NCBI RefSeq assembly: GCF_013403875.1
Contig: NZ_JACBNX010000017.1
Location: forward strand, 186,001-250,000
Length of the DNA: 64,000 bases
Source: Burkholderia guangdongensis
Lineage (GTDB): Bacteria > Pseudomonadota > Gammaproteobacteria > Burkholderiales > Burkholderiaceae
Direction: 5' to 3'
Position numbers and translations under genes: made by a program. This document shows, in pieces, positions 42,758 to 51,925 of this stretch (the first letter of the stretch is position 1; every line of letters starts with the position of its first letter). The notes below the pieces were generated by a model, which searched no databases, had not been told where the DNA came from, and worked only from the letters and a program-made list of their open reading frames with translations.

Positions 42758-43768
42758 ATGCATTCAATACAACTCGCCCTCTGGATAGTCGCGGCGCTGG
42801 TGCTCGTCGCGCTCGTATTCGATTTCATGAACGGCTTTCACGACGCGGCGAACTCGATCGCCACCGTCGTGTCGACCGGCGTGCTGAAGCCGCAGCAGGC
42901 GGTCGCATTCGCGGCCGTGTTCAACGTCATCGCGTATTTCATCTTCCACCTGAAGGTCGCGCAGACCGTCGGCAAAGGGACGATCGATCCCGCGATCGTC
43001 GATCATTACGTCGTGTTCGGCGCGCTCGTCGGCGCGATCGGCTGGAACGTGATCACCTGGTACTACGGGATTCCGTCGAGCTCGTCGCACGCGCTGATCG
43101 GCGGCCTCGTCGGCGCGGCGGTCGTGAAGTCGGGCTGGGGATCGCTGAACGTCGACGGGCTGCTGAAGACGGTCGCGTTCATCTTCATCTCGCCGCTGCT
43201 CGGCCTCGTGCTCGGCTCGCTGTTCATGCTCGGCGTGTCGTGGCTGTATTTCCGCACGCCGCCGAGCAAGGTCGACCGGCGCTTCCGGCGGTTCCAGCTC
43301 TTCTCCGCGAGCCTCTACAGCCTCGGCCACGGCGGCAATGATGCGCAGAAGACGATCGGTATCATCTGGATGCTGCTGATCGCGACCGGCTATTCGTCCG
43401 CGACGGCCTCCGCGCCGCCCGCGTGGGTGATCGCCGGCTGCTATCTGTCGATGGGCCTCGGCACGCTGTTCGGCGGCTGGCGGATCGTTCGCACGATGGG
43501 GCAGAAGATCACGAAGCTGAAGCCGGTCGGCGGCTTCTGCGCGGAAACGGGCGGCGCGCTGACGCTGTTCATCGCGTCGTTCCTCGGGATTCCGGTGTCG
43601 ACCACGCATACGATCACCGGCGCGATCGTCGGCGTCGGCGCGACGCGCAAGCTGTCCGCGGTGCGCTGGGGCGTCGCCGGCAACATCGTGTGGGCGTGGG
43701 TGCTGACGATTCCGGCGTCCGCGCTGATCGCGGCGGGCGGGTGGTGGCTCGGACACAAGATCTTCTGA
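42758..43768 (+). CDS. pit: Low-affinity inorganic phosphate transporter (Pit family)
   Basis: Pit-family phosphate permease, 336 aa, with about ten membrane helices, taking up metal phosphate with protons. The family repeats are visible: DFMNGFHDAANSIATVV near the N-terminus and GGNDAQKTIGI in the second half, plus GIPSSSSHALIGGLVGAA and GIPVSTTHTITGAIVGVGATRKLSAVRW, given as GIPVSTTHTITGAIVG. It is shorter than E. coli PitA because the central loop is short. It forms an operon with the DUF47 gene and ends with a terminator. Confidence 0.96.
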   Translation: MHSIQLALWIVAALVLVALVFDFMNGFHDAANSIATVVSTGVLKPQQAVAFAAVFNVIAYFIFHLKVAQTVGKGTIDPAIVDHYVVFGALVGAIGWNVITWYYGIPSSSSHALIGGLVGAAVVKSGWGSLNVDGLLKTVAFIFISPLLGLVLGSLFMLGVSWLYFRTPPSKVDRRFRRFQLFSASLYSLGHGGNDAQKTIGIIWMLLIATGYSSATASAPPAWVIAGCYLSMGLGTLFGGWRIVRTMGQKITKLKPVGGFCAETGGALTLFIASFLGIPVSTTHTITGAIVGVGATRKLSAVRWGVAGNIVWAWVLTIPASALIAAGGWWLGHKIF

Positions 43769-43803
43769 GCGCGCCGGTCCGCTGACTCCGCCGACGTATG
43801 CAG

Positions 43804-43835
43804 GCGCCGCGTGCCGAAGGGCTGCGGCGCTTTTT
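43804..43835 (+). terminator. Terminator after pit
   Basis: The 7-bp stem gcgccgc (43804-43810) pairs with gcggcgc (43824-43830), followed by ttttt. It lies 35 bp after the pit stop. Confidence 0.8.
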
Positions 43836-43868
43836 CCATGGTGCGGCGTGGGTTGCGGTGCGTGCGGA

Positions 43869-45014
43869 TCAGTCGCTGCCGTTCGCGAAACGCGCGATCG
43901 GGTCGTCGCCGGTGCGGGTGCCGGCGTTCACGGGCGCCGACTGCGTCGACGCGCGCAGGACCTGCACCGGGTCGGGCGCGCGTGCCCCGGCCCCGGCCGG
44001 GCGGCCGGCCGCGCGGGCCATCGACGGTGGCGGCGCGAACGTATCGGAGGTCGCGGCGCCCGGCAGGTCGCTGGGGTTGACCGCGACGGTCGGGATCGAC
44101 GTACCGGTGTTCCGCACGCTTTCGTCGCTCGACGCCGATGCGGCGGCCGGCTCAGTGGCCAATTCAGCGGTCGACTCAACGGCTGGCGCGACCGTAACGG
44201 CTGCCGCCGACTGCTGTTGCGCGGCGGCGAAATGCGCCGGTGGCGGCTCGTATGGATCGGCCGAGGCCGATGCGGTCGCGCCGCGCGACGGAACCGGTGC
44301 TGGCATTGGCGCCGCGACCGGCATCGGCGCACGCGCCTGCGCCGCGACAATGGGCGCAATGGCAGGCGAGGGCGAGGGCGCGACCACGGGCGCCGGAGCC
44401 ACCGCCGCCGCGAGCGCCGGCTCAGCCTGCGGCGGCGCCGCATTGCGTCGCGCTTCGTAGGTTGGCGAATCAAACGGCGTCGCGCGCGGCGGCGCGACGC
44501 GGCGAATCCCGTCGAAGCGCTTCGCCCAGTACGGATTCGTCAGGTAGTCGAGCCGCACGGTGCCGCCGGTCGACGGTGCATTCACGAAGCGCAGTTTGCC
44601 GACGTAGATGCCGACGTGCGAGTGCGGCCGGCCGGTCGTGTTGAAGAAGATCAGGTCGCCGGGCGCGACCTGGTCGGGCTCGATCTCGACGCCGCGACCG
44701 CTCATGTCGGCGGTCGTGCGCGGCAGGTTCACGTCGGCCGCGCGGCCGACCACGTAGCGCACGAGTCCGCTGCAGTCGAAGCCGCTCGCCGGCGTGTTGC
44801 CGCCCCAGCGATACGGAACGCCGACGAGGCTCATCGCCTGGATCGAGATTTCTTCCTGACCGACGCTGTGGTCGACGAAGTGCGGGAAATCGGCGGGCGG
44901 CTTGAACGCGCGCGGCGTCGTGATCGTCATGCCGTTGGTGCGCGCCGATTGCCGCGGCACGCTCGAGCAGGCGGCGAGCAGCAGGACGACGAGGACGGGG
45001 CAAATTCGACGCAT
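43869..45014 (-). CDS. NlpC/P60 peptidoglycan endopeptidase lipoprotein
   Basis: C40-family cysteine peptidase of 381 aa. The signal ends in the lipobox LLAAC (Cys16), so it is membrane-anchored. The NlpC/P60 domain (about 45-165) contains the nucleophile Cys in ASGFDCSGLVRY, the His in HSHVGIYVG and a polar residue in the FVNAPSTGGTVR region. It probably cleaves the stem peptide of peptidoglycan. A long Ala/Pro-rich C-terminal half (about 190-381) is low-complexity and of unknown role. It lies alone between pit and phoH. Confidence 0.92.
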   Translation of the reverse strand: MRRICPVLVVLLLAACSSVPRQSARTNGMTITTPRAFKPPADFPHFVDHSVGQEEISIQAMSLVGVPYRWGGNTPASGFDCSGLVRYVVGRAADVNLPRTTADMSGRGVEIEPDQVAPGDLIFFNTTGRPHSHVGIYVGKLRFVNAPSTGGTVRLDYLTNPYWAKRFDGIRRVAPPRATPFDSPTYEARRNAAPPQAEPALAAAVAPAPVVAPSPSPAIAPIVAAQARAPMPVAAPMPAPVPSRGATASASADPYEPPPAHFAAAQQQSAAAVTVAPAVESTAELATEPAAASASSDESVRNTGTSIPTVAVNPSDLPGAATSDTFAPPPSMARAAGRPAGAGARAPDPVQVLRASTQSAPVNAGTRTGDDPIARFANGSD

Positions 45015-45179
45015 GAGAAGCGGGCGAACGCGATGCGCTCACCAATCGTATGACGGCAGCAAACCGGATAGTAGTCCGTGCGGCAGGGCTTTCGCAACCG
45101 TTCCTGAGAATTTACTTGAAGTTTTGCGCAAGAACGTGGCGAGCACGTGACGCCGGGCGCCGCGATTTTTTCCGGCCCC

Positions 45180-45216
45180 AAAAATAAAAAACGGCGCCCC
45201 GAAAGCGGAGCGCCGC
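45180..45216 (-). terminator. Terminator of phoH
   Basis: cggcgccccg (45192-45201) and cggagcgccg (45206-45215) form a 10-bp stem that is perfect in the minus-strand RNA (the one mismatch becomes G.U). A T-rich tail follows on that strand. It lies 28 bp past the phoH stop. Confidence 0.9.
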
Positions 45217-45243
45217 GATGTGCCGTCGAAACGGCGGCAGGCG

Positions 45244-47091
45244 TTACAGAATCTCGGACGCGTAGTCGGCGAGCCGCGAGCGTTCGCCGCGCGCGAGCGT
45301 CACGTGGCCGCTGTGTCCCCAGCCCTTGAAGCGGTCGACGACGTAGGTCAGGCCCGAACTGCCTTCGGTCAGGTAAGGCGTGTCGATCTGCGCGATGTTG
45401 CCCAGGCAGACGATCTTCGTGCCCGGGCCCGCGCGCGTGACGAGCGTCTTCATCTGCTTCGGCGTCAGGTTCTGCGCCTCGTCGATGATCACGTACTTGT
45501 CGACGAACGTGCGGCCGCGCATGAAGTTCATGCTCTTGACCTTCAGCCGCGAGCGGATCAGCTCCTGCGTCGCCGCGCGGCCCCATTCGCCGGCCGCATC
45601 GTCGGTCTTCTGCAGCACTTCGAGGTTGTCGTCGAACGCACCCATCCACGGCTGCATCTTCTCTTCCTCGGTGCCCGGCAGGAAGCCGATGTCCTCGCCG
45701 ACCGGCACGGTCGCGCGCGTGACGATGATCTCGTTGTAGCGCTTGTCGTCGAGCACCTGCGCGAGGCCGGCCGCGAGCGCGACGAGCGTCTTGCCGGTGC
45801 CGGCCTGGCCGAGCAGCGTGACGAAGTCGATCTCCGGGTTCATCAGCAGGTTCAGCGCGAAATTCTGCTCGCGGTTGCGCGCGGTGATCCCCCACACGTT
45901 GTTCTTGTGGTGGCTGTAGTCGCGCAGCGTCTGCAGCAGCGCCGTCTTGCCGTTCAGCTCGCGGACGATCGCGTGGAACGTCGGCTCGCCATTCTGCGGC
46001 TCCAGGTAGACGAACTCGTTGACGAGCATCGACATGACGAGCGGGCCCGTCACGCGGTAGTACGTCGTGCCGGTTTTCGTGTCCTGCCAGCTCTCCATGC
46101 CCTTCGCGTGCTTCGCCCAGAAGTCCTGCGGCAGCTCGCGCACGCCGTTATAGAGCAGGTCCTTGTCTTCGAGAACCTGATCGTTGAAGTAGTCTTCGGC
46201 GGGCAGGCCGAGCGCGTGCGCCTTGATCCGCATGTTGATGTCTTTCGACACCAGCACGACCTGGCGGTCCGGCCGGTCGCGCTGCAGCGCGCGCACGACG
46301 CCGAGGATCTGGTTGTCGGCCTTGCCTTCCGGCAGACCTTCGACGGGCGGAATGTTCGTCAGCGTCGTCTGGAAATACAGGCGGCCGAGCGCGTCGCGGC
46401 TGCCGAGACGCGACAGCGGAATGCCCGCGGTGATCGGGCCTGCGTCCGCGACGAGCTGGTCGAGCGTGCGGCTCACCTGGCGCGCGTTGCGCGCGACTTC
46501 CGACATCCCCTTCTTGTGATTGTCGAGTTCCTCGAGCGTCATCATCGGCAGATAGACGTCGTGTTCCTCGAAGCGGAAGAGGCTGCTCGGATCGTGCATC
46601 AGCACGTTCGTATCGAGCACGAACAGTTTCTGGATCTCGGCCTCGGCGGACTTGCGGCCGCGCGACTTCGGCGCCTTGCCGGTCGCGGCGGCTGCGGTGG
46701 GCGAAGCGGCCGCGGCCGGCTGCGGCACCGCCGGCTTCTCGGCGCGTGCGAGCGGCGCGGCGGGTTGCGTGGCGGGTGGCACGGCCTCGGCGGGCACGGC
46801 CTGCAGCAGCGCGGCGGTCTGTTTCGTCCTGCGGCCGCGCGCGGGAGCGGGCGCGGCGTCCTGAGCCGAAGCGGATGCGACCGCGTTGACCGCCCGAAGC
46901 GGGGCGGCGACATTCGCGGCGGGTGCCATTGGCTGGGCCACGTTCGCCGGGCCGTAATCGCCGGCGGCAGCGGTGGCGGACAGGTCCCCTTCGGCGGATT
47001 TCTTCGCGGCTTTCGCGGGTCGCGCTTTCGCCTTGTATTCGTCGGGCGGCAGCAGGCTGCCGAGCTTGCTGGGGGGGGTAGGCAAAGGCAT
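45244..47091 (-). CDS. PhoH family protein with PIN domain
   Basis: PhoH2-type protein, 615 aa, an RNA helicase/RNase candidate. An Ala/Pro/Lys-rich tail of about 150 residues precedes a PIN nuclease domain (about 155-290; FVLDTNVLMHDP, the conserved acidic residues). Then comes the PhoH ATPase with Walker A GQAGTGKT (about 415), PVGEDIGFLPGT and Walker B YVIIDEAQNLT. PhoH2 proteins are described as toxin-like RNA-unwinding RNases; the Burkholderia role is unknown. The ATG at 47091 follows GAGGGACACC. A G8 run sits at codons 5-8. The open frame to 47253 is not coding. Confidence 0.93.
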   Translation of the reverse strand: MPLPTPPSKLGSLLPPDEYKAKARPAKAAKKSAEGDLSATAAAGDYGPANVAQPMAPAANVAAPLRAVNAVASASAQDAAPAPARGRRTKQTAALLQAVPAEAVPPATQPAAPLARAEKPAVPQPAAAASPTAAAATGKAPKSRGRKSAEAEIQKLFVLDTNVLMHDPSSLFRFEEHDVYLPMMTLEELDNHKKGMSEVARNARQVSRTLDQLVADAGPITAGIPLSRLGSRDALGRLYFQTTLTNIPPVEGLPEGKADNQILGVVRALQRDRPDRQVVLVSKDINMRIKAHALGLPAEDYFNDQVLEDKDLLYNGVRELPQDFWAKHAKGMESWQDTKTGTTYYRVTGPLVMSMLVNEFVYLEPQNGEPTFHAIVRELNGKTALLQTLRDYSHHKNNVWGITARNREQNFALNLLMNPEIDFVTLLGQAGTGKTLVALAAGLAQVLDDKRYNEIIVTRATVPVGEDIGFLPGTEEEKMQPWMGAFDDNLEVLQKTDDAAGEWGRAATQELIRSRLKVKSMNFMRGRTFVDKYVIIDEAQNLTPKQMKTLVTRAGPGTKIVCLGNIAQIDTPYLTEGSSGLTYVVDRFKGWGHSGHVTLARGERSRLADYASEIL

Positions 47092-47425
47092 GGTGTCCCT
47101 CGGGAGGAATCGTATCGCTTGGGATGCGCCGCTGATCGCATCCTGCAACGCTCGTGGCATGCAGTTTGCGCGCGGTGGCGCACGGGAATGTCGAAGTGCC
47201 GGTTCGCCTAAATGTCGATCAGCTCCTTGATGCGGTGAGTGGCCGGCTCGCATGCCGGCGCGCGAACATAAAAAAAGCCGCTACCCCGTCGACCGGGACA
47301 AGCGGCTCGGCTTCTATGATCATCGCGCTGCGCGTCACAGGCCGGACAGCATCGCAACGACTCCCGGCGCAGCTACGAGAAAAATGGGGCGAACAGGCAT
47401 TCATTGCGGCCCAATATAGCGCGGG
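47092..47425. other. 334-bp intergenic region between phoH and bcp
   Basis: No gene is supported. The left end (47092-47200) must contain the phoH promoter (minus strand) but no clear -35/-10 pair was found. The middle holds the bcp terminator. The part 47310-47425 shows no recognisable motif. Confidence 0.5.
47269..47308 (-). terminator. Terminator of the arn-bcp transcription unit
   Basis: agccgct (47276-47282) pairs with agcggct (47301-47307), with an inner cccg/cggg pairing. A seven-T run follows on the minus strand. It lies about 120 bp past the bcp stop. Confidence 0.8.
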
Positions 47426-47887
47426 TCAAAGCGCTTGTACAGCACTTAGCACGTCGTCGACATGGCCCGGCACTTTCACGCCGCGCCATGCCTGACGGAG
47501 CACGCCGTGAGCGTCGATCAGGAACGTCGAGCGCTCGATACCGCGCACTTCCTTGCCATACATTTTCTTCATTTTGATGACATCGAACAGCGCGCACAGC
47601 GCTTCGTCGCCATCGGAGACCAGCGGGAACGGCAGCTCGAGCTTCGCCTTGAAATTGTCGTGCGAGCGCAGGCTGTCGCGCGACACGCCGACGATTTCCG
47701 CACCGGCCTGCTTGAACTTCGGATACAGCTCGCGGAATTGCAGCCCTTCGGTCGTGCAGCCGGGCGTGTTGTCCTTCGGATAGAAATACAGCACGAGCTT
47801 CGTGCCGCGCAGCGCGGCCAGCGAGAACTCGCCGCCCGTGGCGGGCGCGGTGAAATCGGGAACCTGGCGGTCTACTTCGACGGACAC
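47426..47887 (-). CDS. bcp: Peroxiredoxin Bcp
   Basis: Bacterioferritin-comigratory protein, 153 aa, reducing peroxides with thioredoxin. The peroxidatic Cys44 is in YPKDNTPGCTTEG. The position five residues on, which is the resolving Cys in E. coli Bcp, is Leu49 here; Cys98 (EALCALFD) might replace it, or the enzyme may work in 1-Cys mode. It follows arnD by 82 bp on the same strand and may have its own promoter. Confidence 0.96.
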   Translation of the reverse strand: MSVEVDRQVPDFTAPATGGEFSLAALRGTKLVLYFYPKDNTPGCTTEGLQFRELYPKFKQAGAEIVGVSRDSLRSHDNFKAKLELPFPLVSDGDEALCALFDVIKMKKMYGKEVRGIERSTFLIDAHGVLRQAWRGVKVPGHVDDVLSAVQAL

Positions 47888-47969
47888 GTGACTCTCCTGA
47901 CGGGTGGGCGGCGCGGCGGATGACGCGCGCCGGGGGAAGGCGGGAGCGCGCGGCGTCGCGCGCGCATGC

Positions 47970-48866
47970 TCAGTCGGGCTGGACGATCAGTTCGCCCGAA
48001 CGGCCCGGGATCTCGCCCCAGGTGACAGGGTACGATGGCAGCGTGTCGCGGTCCAGCGTCGCCGCGTAGTCGCCCATGGTAGCGAACGTATGACCCTGTG
48101 CGCGCCAGCCCGCGAGCAACTGCTCGAACACCGGCGCGAGCTTCTGGCCTTCGAGTTCCGCGTGCAGCGTGAAGACCTGGTCGTGCGGATTCGTCTCGGT
48201 GAACTTCAGCAGATGCGTGGCGACGTTGTGCGTGTCGATGCCGTCGACGCCGAGCACTTCGTCGAGCGTCGGCAGCGTCGTCGGCATCTGCACGTGCGCG
48301 AGCGTTCTGCCGCGAACGACCGGCAGATACGGCCCGTGCCCGCGGCCGTCGGATGCATAGCGCATGCCCCATGCGTCGATCTGCTCGAACGCGGCCTCGT
48401 TCATCTGCCAGCCGGCTGCGCCGTGCGTGGCGGGCGGCGCGCCGAACACCTCGACGAAGCGCGCATGGCTCTTGCCCATCTCGCGCGCGGTCCAGTCGCG
48501 GTCGCGCTGGCGGACGTTGTCCTGCCAGAGCACGTGATCCCACGTGTGGATCCCGCATTCGAAGCCGGCCTCGTGGATCGCACGCATGTCGGCGACCGCG
48601 CGGCGGCCGATGTCGGGGCCGGGCAGCAGCACACCGTACATCAGCTGCTTCACGCCGTAATGCTCGACGACGGACGTGCGCGACACCTTCTTCAGGAAGC
48701 CCGGCCGGAACACGCGCCGCAGCGCCCAGCCGGTGTGATCCGGACCGAGGCTGAACAGAAAGGTCGCGCGCGCGTTGAAGCGATCGAAGATGCGCGCGAG
48801 GTTCGGCACGCCTTCGCGCGTGCCGCGCAGCGTGTCGACGTCGATCTTGAGGACGATGCGTGCCAA
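47970..48866 (-). CDS. arnD: 4-deoxy-4-formamido-L-arabinose-phosphoundecaprenol deformylase
   Basis: ArnD, 298 aa, a NodB-type metal-dependent deformylase. It removes the formyl group from undecaprenyl-phosphate-Ara4FN on the cytoplasmic face. The metal/catalytic motif KIDVDTLRGT and ATFLFSLGPDHTG are seen. GIHTWDHVLWQDNV holds the conserved histidines. It lies 19 bp after the ArnA dehydrogenase gene. It is the last dedicated arn gene, before bcp. Confidence 0.96.
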   Translation of the reverse strand: MARIVLKIDVDTLRGTREGVPNLARIFDRFNARATFLFSLGPDHTGWALRRVFRPGFLKKVSRTSVVEHYGVKQLMYGVLLPGPDIGRRAVADMRAIHEAGFECGIHTWDHVLWQDNVRQRDRDWTAREMGKSHARFVEVFGAPPATHGAAGWQMNEAAFEQIDAWGMRYASDGRGHGPYLPVVRGRTLAHVQMPTTLPTLDEVLGVDGIDTHNVATHLLKFTETNPHDQVFTLHAELEGQKLAPVFEQLLAGWRAQGHTFATMGDYAATLDRDTLPSYPVTWGEIPGRSGELIVQPD

Positions 48867-48885
48867 GCGTGTGCCTTCCGTCTCG

Positions 48886-49944
48886 TCAGCCTTGCTGCTG
48901 CTCGACGAGCGCGCGCGCCTCGCCGACGTGGCCGCGGTACGCCTCGAAGATCTTGCGCAGTGCGTCGTCGAACGTCGAGCCCGGCGCCCAGCCGAGCTCC
49001 TGCATCGTGTTGTCGATCTTCGGCACGCGGTTCTGCACGTCCTGATAGCCGTTGCCGTAGTACGCGCCCGACGTCGTCTCGACGAGCTGCACCTGCTTGG
49101 CCGACTCCGCGTACTCGGGGTACTCGGCCGCGAGTTCGAGCATCTTGTGCGCGAGTTCGCGCACCGAGAAGTTGTTCTTCGGATTCCCGATGTTGTAGAT
49201 CTTGCCCGTCGCGATGCCGTTCGGGTTCTCGATGATCTTCATCAGCGCGCTGATGCCGTCGTCGATGTCGGTGAACGCGCGCTTCTGCGAGCCGCCGTCG
49301 ACGAGGCTGATGTTCTCGCCGCGCACGATGTGCCCGAGGAACTGCGTGACGACGCGCGAGCTGCCTTCCTTCGGCGTGTAGATCGAGTCGAGGCCCGGGC
49401 CGATCCAGTTGAACGGGCGGAACAACGTGAAGTTCAGGCCTTCCATGCCGTAGCCCCAGATCACGCGGTCCATCAACTGCTTCGAGCACGCGTAGATCCA
49501 GCGCGGCTTGTTGATCGGGCCGTAGGTGAGGGCGGACGCGTCCGGGTCGAACTGCTCGTCCGCGCACATCCCGTAGACTTCGGACGTCGACGGGAACACC
49601 AGGTGCTTGCCGTACTTGACGGCCGAGCGCACGATCGGCAGGTTCGCCTCGAAGTCGAGCTCGAACACGCGCAGCGGCTGCTTCACGTAGGTGGCGGGCG
49701 TCGCGATCGCGACGAGCGGCAGGATCACGTCGCACTTCTTCACGTGATACTCGACCCACTCCTTGTTGATCGTGATGTCGCCTTCGAAGAAGTGCATCCG
49801 CTCGTGCTCGACGAGGTCCCCGAGCCGATCGGTCTGCATGTCCATGCCGAACACTTCCCAATCGGTGGTTTCAAGAATGCGTTTCGACAGGTGATGGCCG
49901 ATGAAGCCGTTCACACCGAGGATCAGGACTTTTTTAGCTTTCAT
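48886..49944 (-). CDS. arnA: UDP-glucuronate decarboxylase (ArnA dehydrogenase domain, separate)
   Basis: 352-aa short-chain dehydrogenase fold enzyme equivalent to the C-terminal half of E. coli ArnA. It oxidises UDP-glucuronate with NAD and decarboxylates it to UDP-4-keto-pentose. GVNGFIGHHLSKRI is the NAD loop; YACSKQLMDRVIW carries the YxxxK pair; PSTSEVYGMC is the substrate motif. In this genome the transformylase domain is a separate protein encoded by the next gene upstream, whose stop overlaps this start by 4 bp (ATGA). Confidence 0.95.
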   Translation of the reverse strand: MKAKKVLILGVNGFIGHHLSKRILETTDWEVFGMDMQTDRLGDLVEHERMHFFEGDITINKEWVEYHVKKCDVILPLVAIATPATYVKQPLRVFELDFEANLPIVRSAVKYGKHLVFPSTSEVYGMCADEQFDPDASALTYGPINKPRWIYACSKQLMDRVIWGYGMEGLNFTLFRPFNWIGPGLDSIYTPKEGSSRVVTQFLGHIVRGENISLVDGGSQKRAFTDIDDGISALMKIIENPNGIATGKIYNIGNPKNNFSVRELAHKMLELAAEYPEYAESAKQVQLVETTSGAYYGNGYQDVQNRVPKIDNTMQELGWAPGSTFDDALRKIFEAYRGHVGEARALVEQQQG

Positions 49945-50888
49945 GAATGACGGGAAGATTGAGTGAGCTGCGCGAACGCGGCGGGCGACACGACGGTTTC
50001 TTCGCCGTCGCGCGGCTGCCGCAGTTCGAGAATGGAGATGGCGCGGCCGTCGCCGCAGACGCCGAGTAGCGCATTATCGCTTACCGCGAGGCCCGGCGGC
50101 AAATCCGCCGCGGCGCGCGCGGCCGCGCTGCCCGGCGCCGCGAGCCGCGCGCGCGCGACGATGAAGCGCACGCCGTCGAGGTCGGTGAACGCGCCCGGAT
50201 AAGGGGGCGCGACCGCGCGGATCAGGTTGTACACGTGGGCCGCCGGCTGCGTCCAGTCGATCCGGCCGTCCTCCGGCTTGCGGCCGCCGTAGTAGCTGCC
50301 GGCCGCGAGATCGTTCGGCAGGTGCGGCGCGTCGCCCGCGAGCAGCGCGGGCAGCGCGCGCCACAGCGTCTGCTCGGCCGCGACCGTGACCTTGTCGAAC
50401 ACCTGCGCGGCCGTGTCGTCCGGCAGGATCGGCACTGCGGTCTGGCCGACGATCGCGCCCGCGTCGGGCTTCGCGGCCATCTCGTGCAGCGTCGCGCCGG
50501 TCTCGGTCTCGCCCTTCAGCACCGCCCAGTTCGTCGGCACGCGGCCGCGATACTTCGGCAGCAGCGATCCGTGCACGTTGTACGCGCCGCGCGGCGCGAG
50601 CGCGAGCAGGTCGACCGGCAGCATGTGCCGGTAGTAGAACGAGAAAATGAAATCGGGCTTCGCGTCGGCGACCGCGCGTCGCGCGTCGTCGCTCGCCGGG
50701 TCGGCCGGCGTGATGACCGGAATGCCGTGCTCGGCCGCGACCGATGCGACGCTGCCGAACCAGATGTTCTCGCTCGGATTGTCCTCGTGCGTGACGACGA
50801 GCGCGACGTCGACGCCGCGCGCGAGCAGCACCTGCAGGCAGCGCACGCCGACGTTGTGATATGCGAAGACGACGGCGCGCGGCTTCAT
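49941..50888 (-). CDS. arnA: UDP-Ara4N formyltransferase (ArnA transformylase domain, separate)
   Basis: 315-aa formyltransferase equivalent to the N-terminal half of E. coli ArnA, transferring formyl from N10-formyl-THF to UDP-Ara4N. HGSLLPKYRGRVPTNWAV is the catalytic loop (with His), and FSFYYRHMLP the N-terminal sheet. The C-terminal OB-like domain ends near NALLGVCGDG. The start MKPRAVVFAYH overlaps arnC by 4 bp. Encoding the two ArnA activities as two proteins in one operon is usual in Burkholderia. Confidence 0.95.
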   Translation of the reverse strand: MKPRAVVFAYHNVGVRCLQVLLARGVDVALVVTHEDNPSENIWFGSVASVAAEHGIPVITPADPASDDARRAVADAKPDFIFSFYYRHMLPVDLLALAPRGAYNVHGSLLPKYRGRVPTNWAVLKGETETGATLHEMAAKPDAGAIVGQTAVPILPDDTAAQVFDKVTVAAEQTLWRALPALLAGDAPHLPNDLAAGSYYGGRKPEDGRIDWTQPAAHVYNLIRAVAPPYPGAFTDLDGVRFIVARARLAAPGSAAARAAADLPPGLAVSDNALLGVCGDGRAISILELRQPRDGEETVVSPAAFAQLTQSSRHS

Positions 50889-51919
50889 CGCGACACCTCC
50901 TGACTGGCGGGTAGCGTGACGCCGGGCGCGCCGTTGCGTTGCTCGAGCACCATGTGGATCAGGTAGCGCGGCCGCGCGCGCACCTGCTGGTAGATGCGGC
51001 CGATGTACTCGCCGAGCAGCCCGAGCGCGAAGATGATCACGCCGAGCAGGAAGAACGTGATCGCGAACAGCGTGAACACGCCCTGGACTTCCGCGCCGAC
51101 GATGAAGCGCCGCACGAGCAGCAGCACGAAGAGCGCCGCGGAGCCGCCCGACAGGATCACGCCGATGAACGACAGCCACTGCAGCGGCACGACCGAGAAG
51201 CCGGTCACGAGATCGAAGTTCAGGCGGATCAGGCTGTACAGCGAATACTTCGATTCGCCGGCGAAGCGCTCCTCGTGCGCGACCTCGATCTCGGTCGGGT
51301 TCTGCGCGAACGTGTACGCGAGCGCCGGGATGAACGTGTTCACTTCGCCGCACTGGTTGATCGTGTCGATGATGCGGCGGTCGTACGCGCGCAGCATGCA
51401 GCCCTGGTCGGTCATCTTGATCCGCGTGATGCGCTCGCGCAGCCGGTTCATCGCCATCGACGCCTTGCGTCGCCACAGACTGTCCTGCCGCTGCTTGCGG
51501 ATCGAGCCGACGTAGTCGTAGCCCTCGCGCATCTTGTCGATCAGCTTGCCGATTTCCTCGGGCGGGTTCTGCAGGTCCGCGTCGAGCGTGATCACGATCT
51601 TGCCGCGCGATTGCTCGAAGCCCGCGAGGATCGCCATGTGCTGACCGTAATTGCCGTTCAGCAGCACGATGCGGGTCGTGTCCGGACGCGCGCGGAACTG
51701 GTCGGCGAGCATCGCGGCCGAGCGGTCGCGGCTGCCGTCGTTGATCAGGATCACTTCGTACGACGTACCGAGCGCGTCGAGCGCCGGGTAGAGCCGCGAA
51801 AAGAGCGCGGCGAGACCGTCTTCCTCGTTGTACACGGGGATGACGATCGAGACTTCCGGCAGTCCGGCGTCCGGGCGCCGGCCGTCCGGATTCCCGTCGC
51901 GTGATTCAATGTGACTCAT
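50885..51919 (-). CDS. arnC: Undecaprenyl-phosphate 4-deoxy-4-formamido-L-arabinose transferase
   Basis: ArnC, 344 aa, a GT2 polyprenyl-phosphate transferase. It attaches Ara4FN to undecaprenyl phosphate. The N-terminal GT-A domain has SIVIPVYNEEDGL and DADLQNPPEE, and MTDQGCMLRAYDR. Two C-terminal helices (about 235-300) anchor it in the inner membrane. It overlaps the formyltransferase gene by 4 bp and is 6 bp from arnB. Confidence 0.96.
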   Translation of the reverse strand: MSHIESRDGNPDGRRPDAGLPEVSIVIPVYNEEDGLAALFSRLYPALDALGTSYEVILINDGSRDRSAAMLADQFRARPDTTRIVLLNGNYGQHMAILAGFEQSRGKIVITLDADLQNPPEEIGKLIDKMREGYDYVGSIRKQRQDSLWRRKASMAMNRLRERITRIKMTDQGCMLRAYDRRIIDTINQCGEVNTFIPALAYTFAQNPTEIEVAHEERFAGESKYSLYSLIRLNFDLVTGFSVVPLQWLSFIGVILSGGSAALFVLLLVRRFIVGAEVQGVFTLFAITFFLLGVIIFALGLLGEYIGRIYQQVRARPRYLIHMVLEQRNGAPGVTLPASQEVSR

Positions 51920-51925
51920 GTCCGG

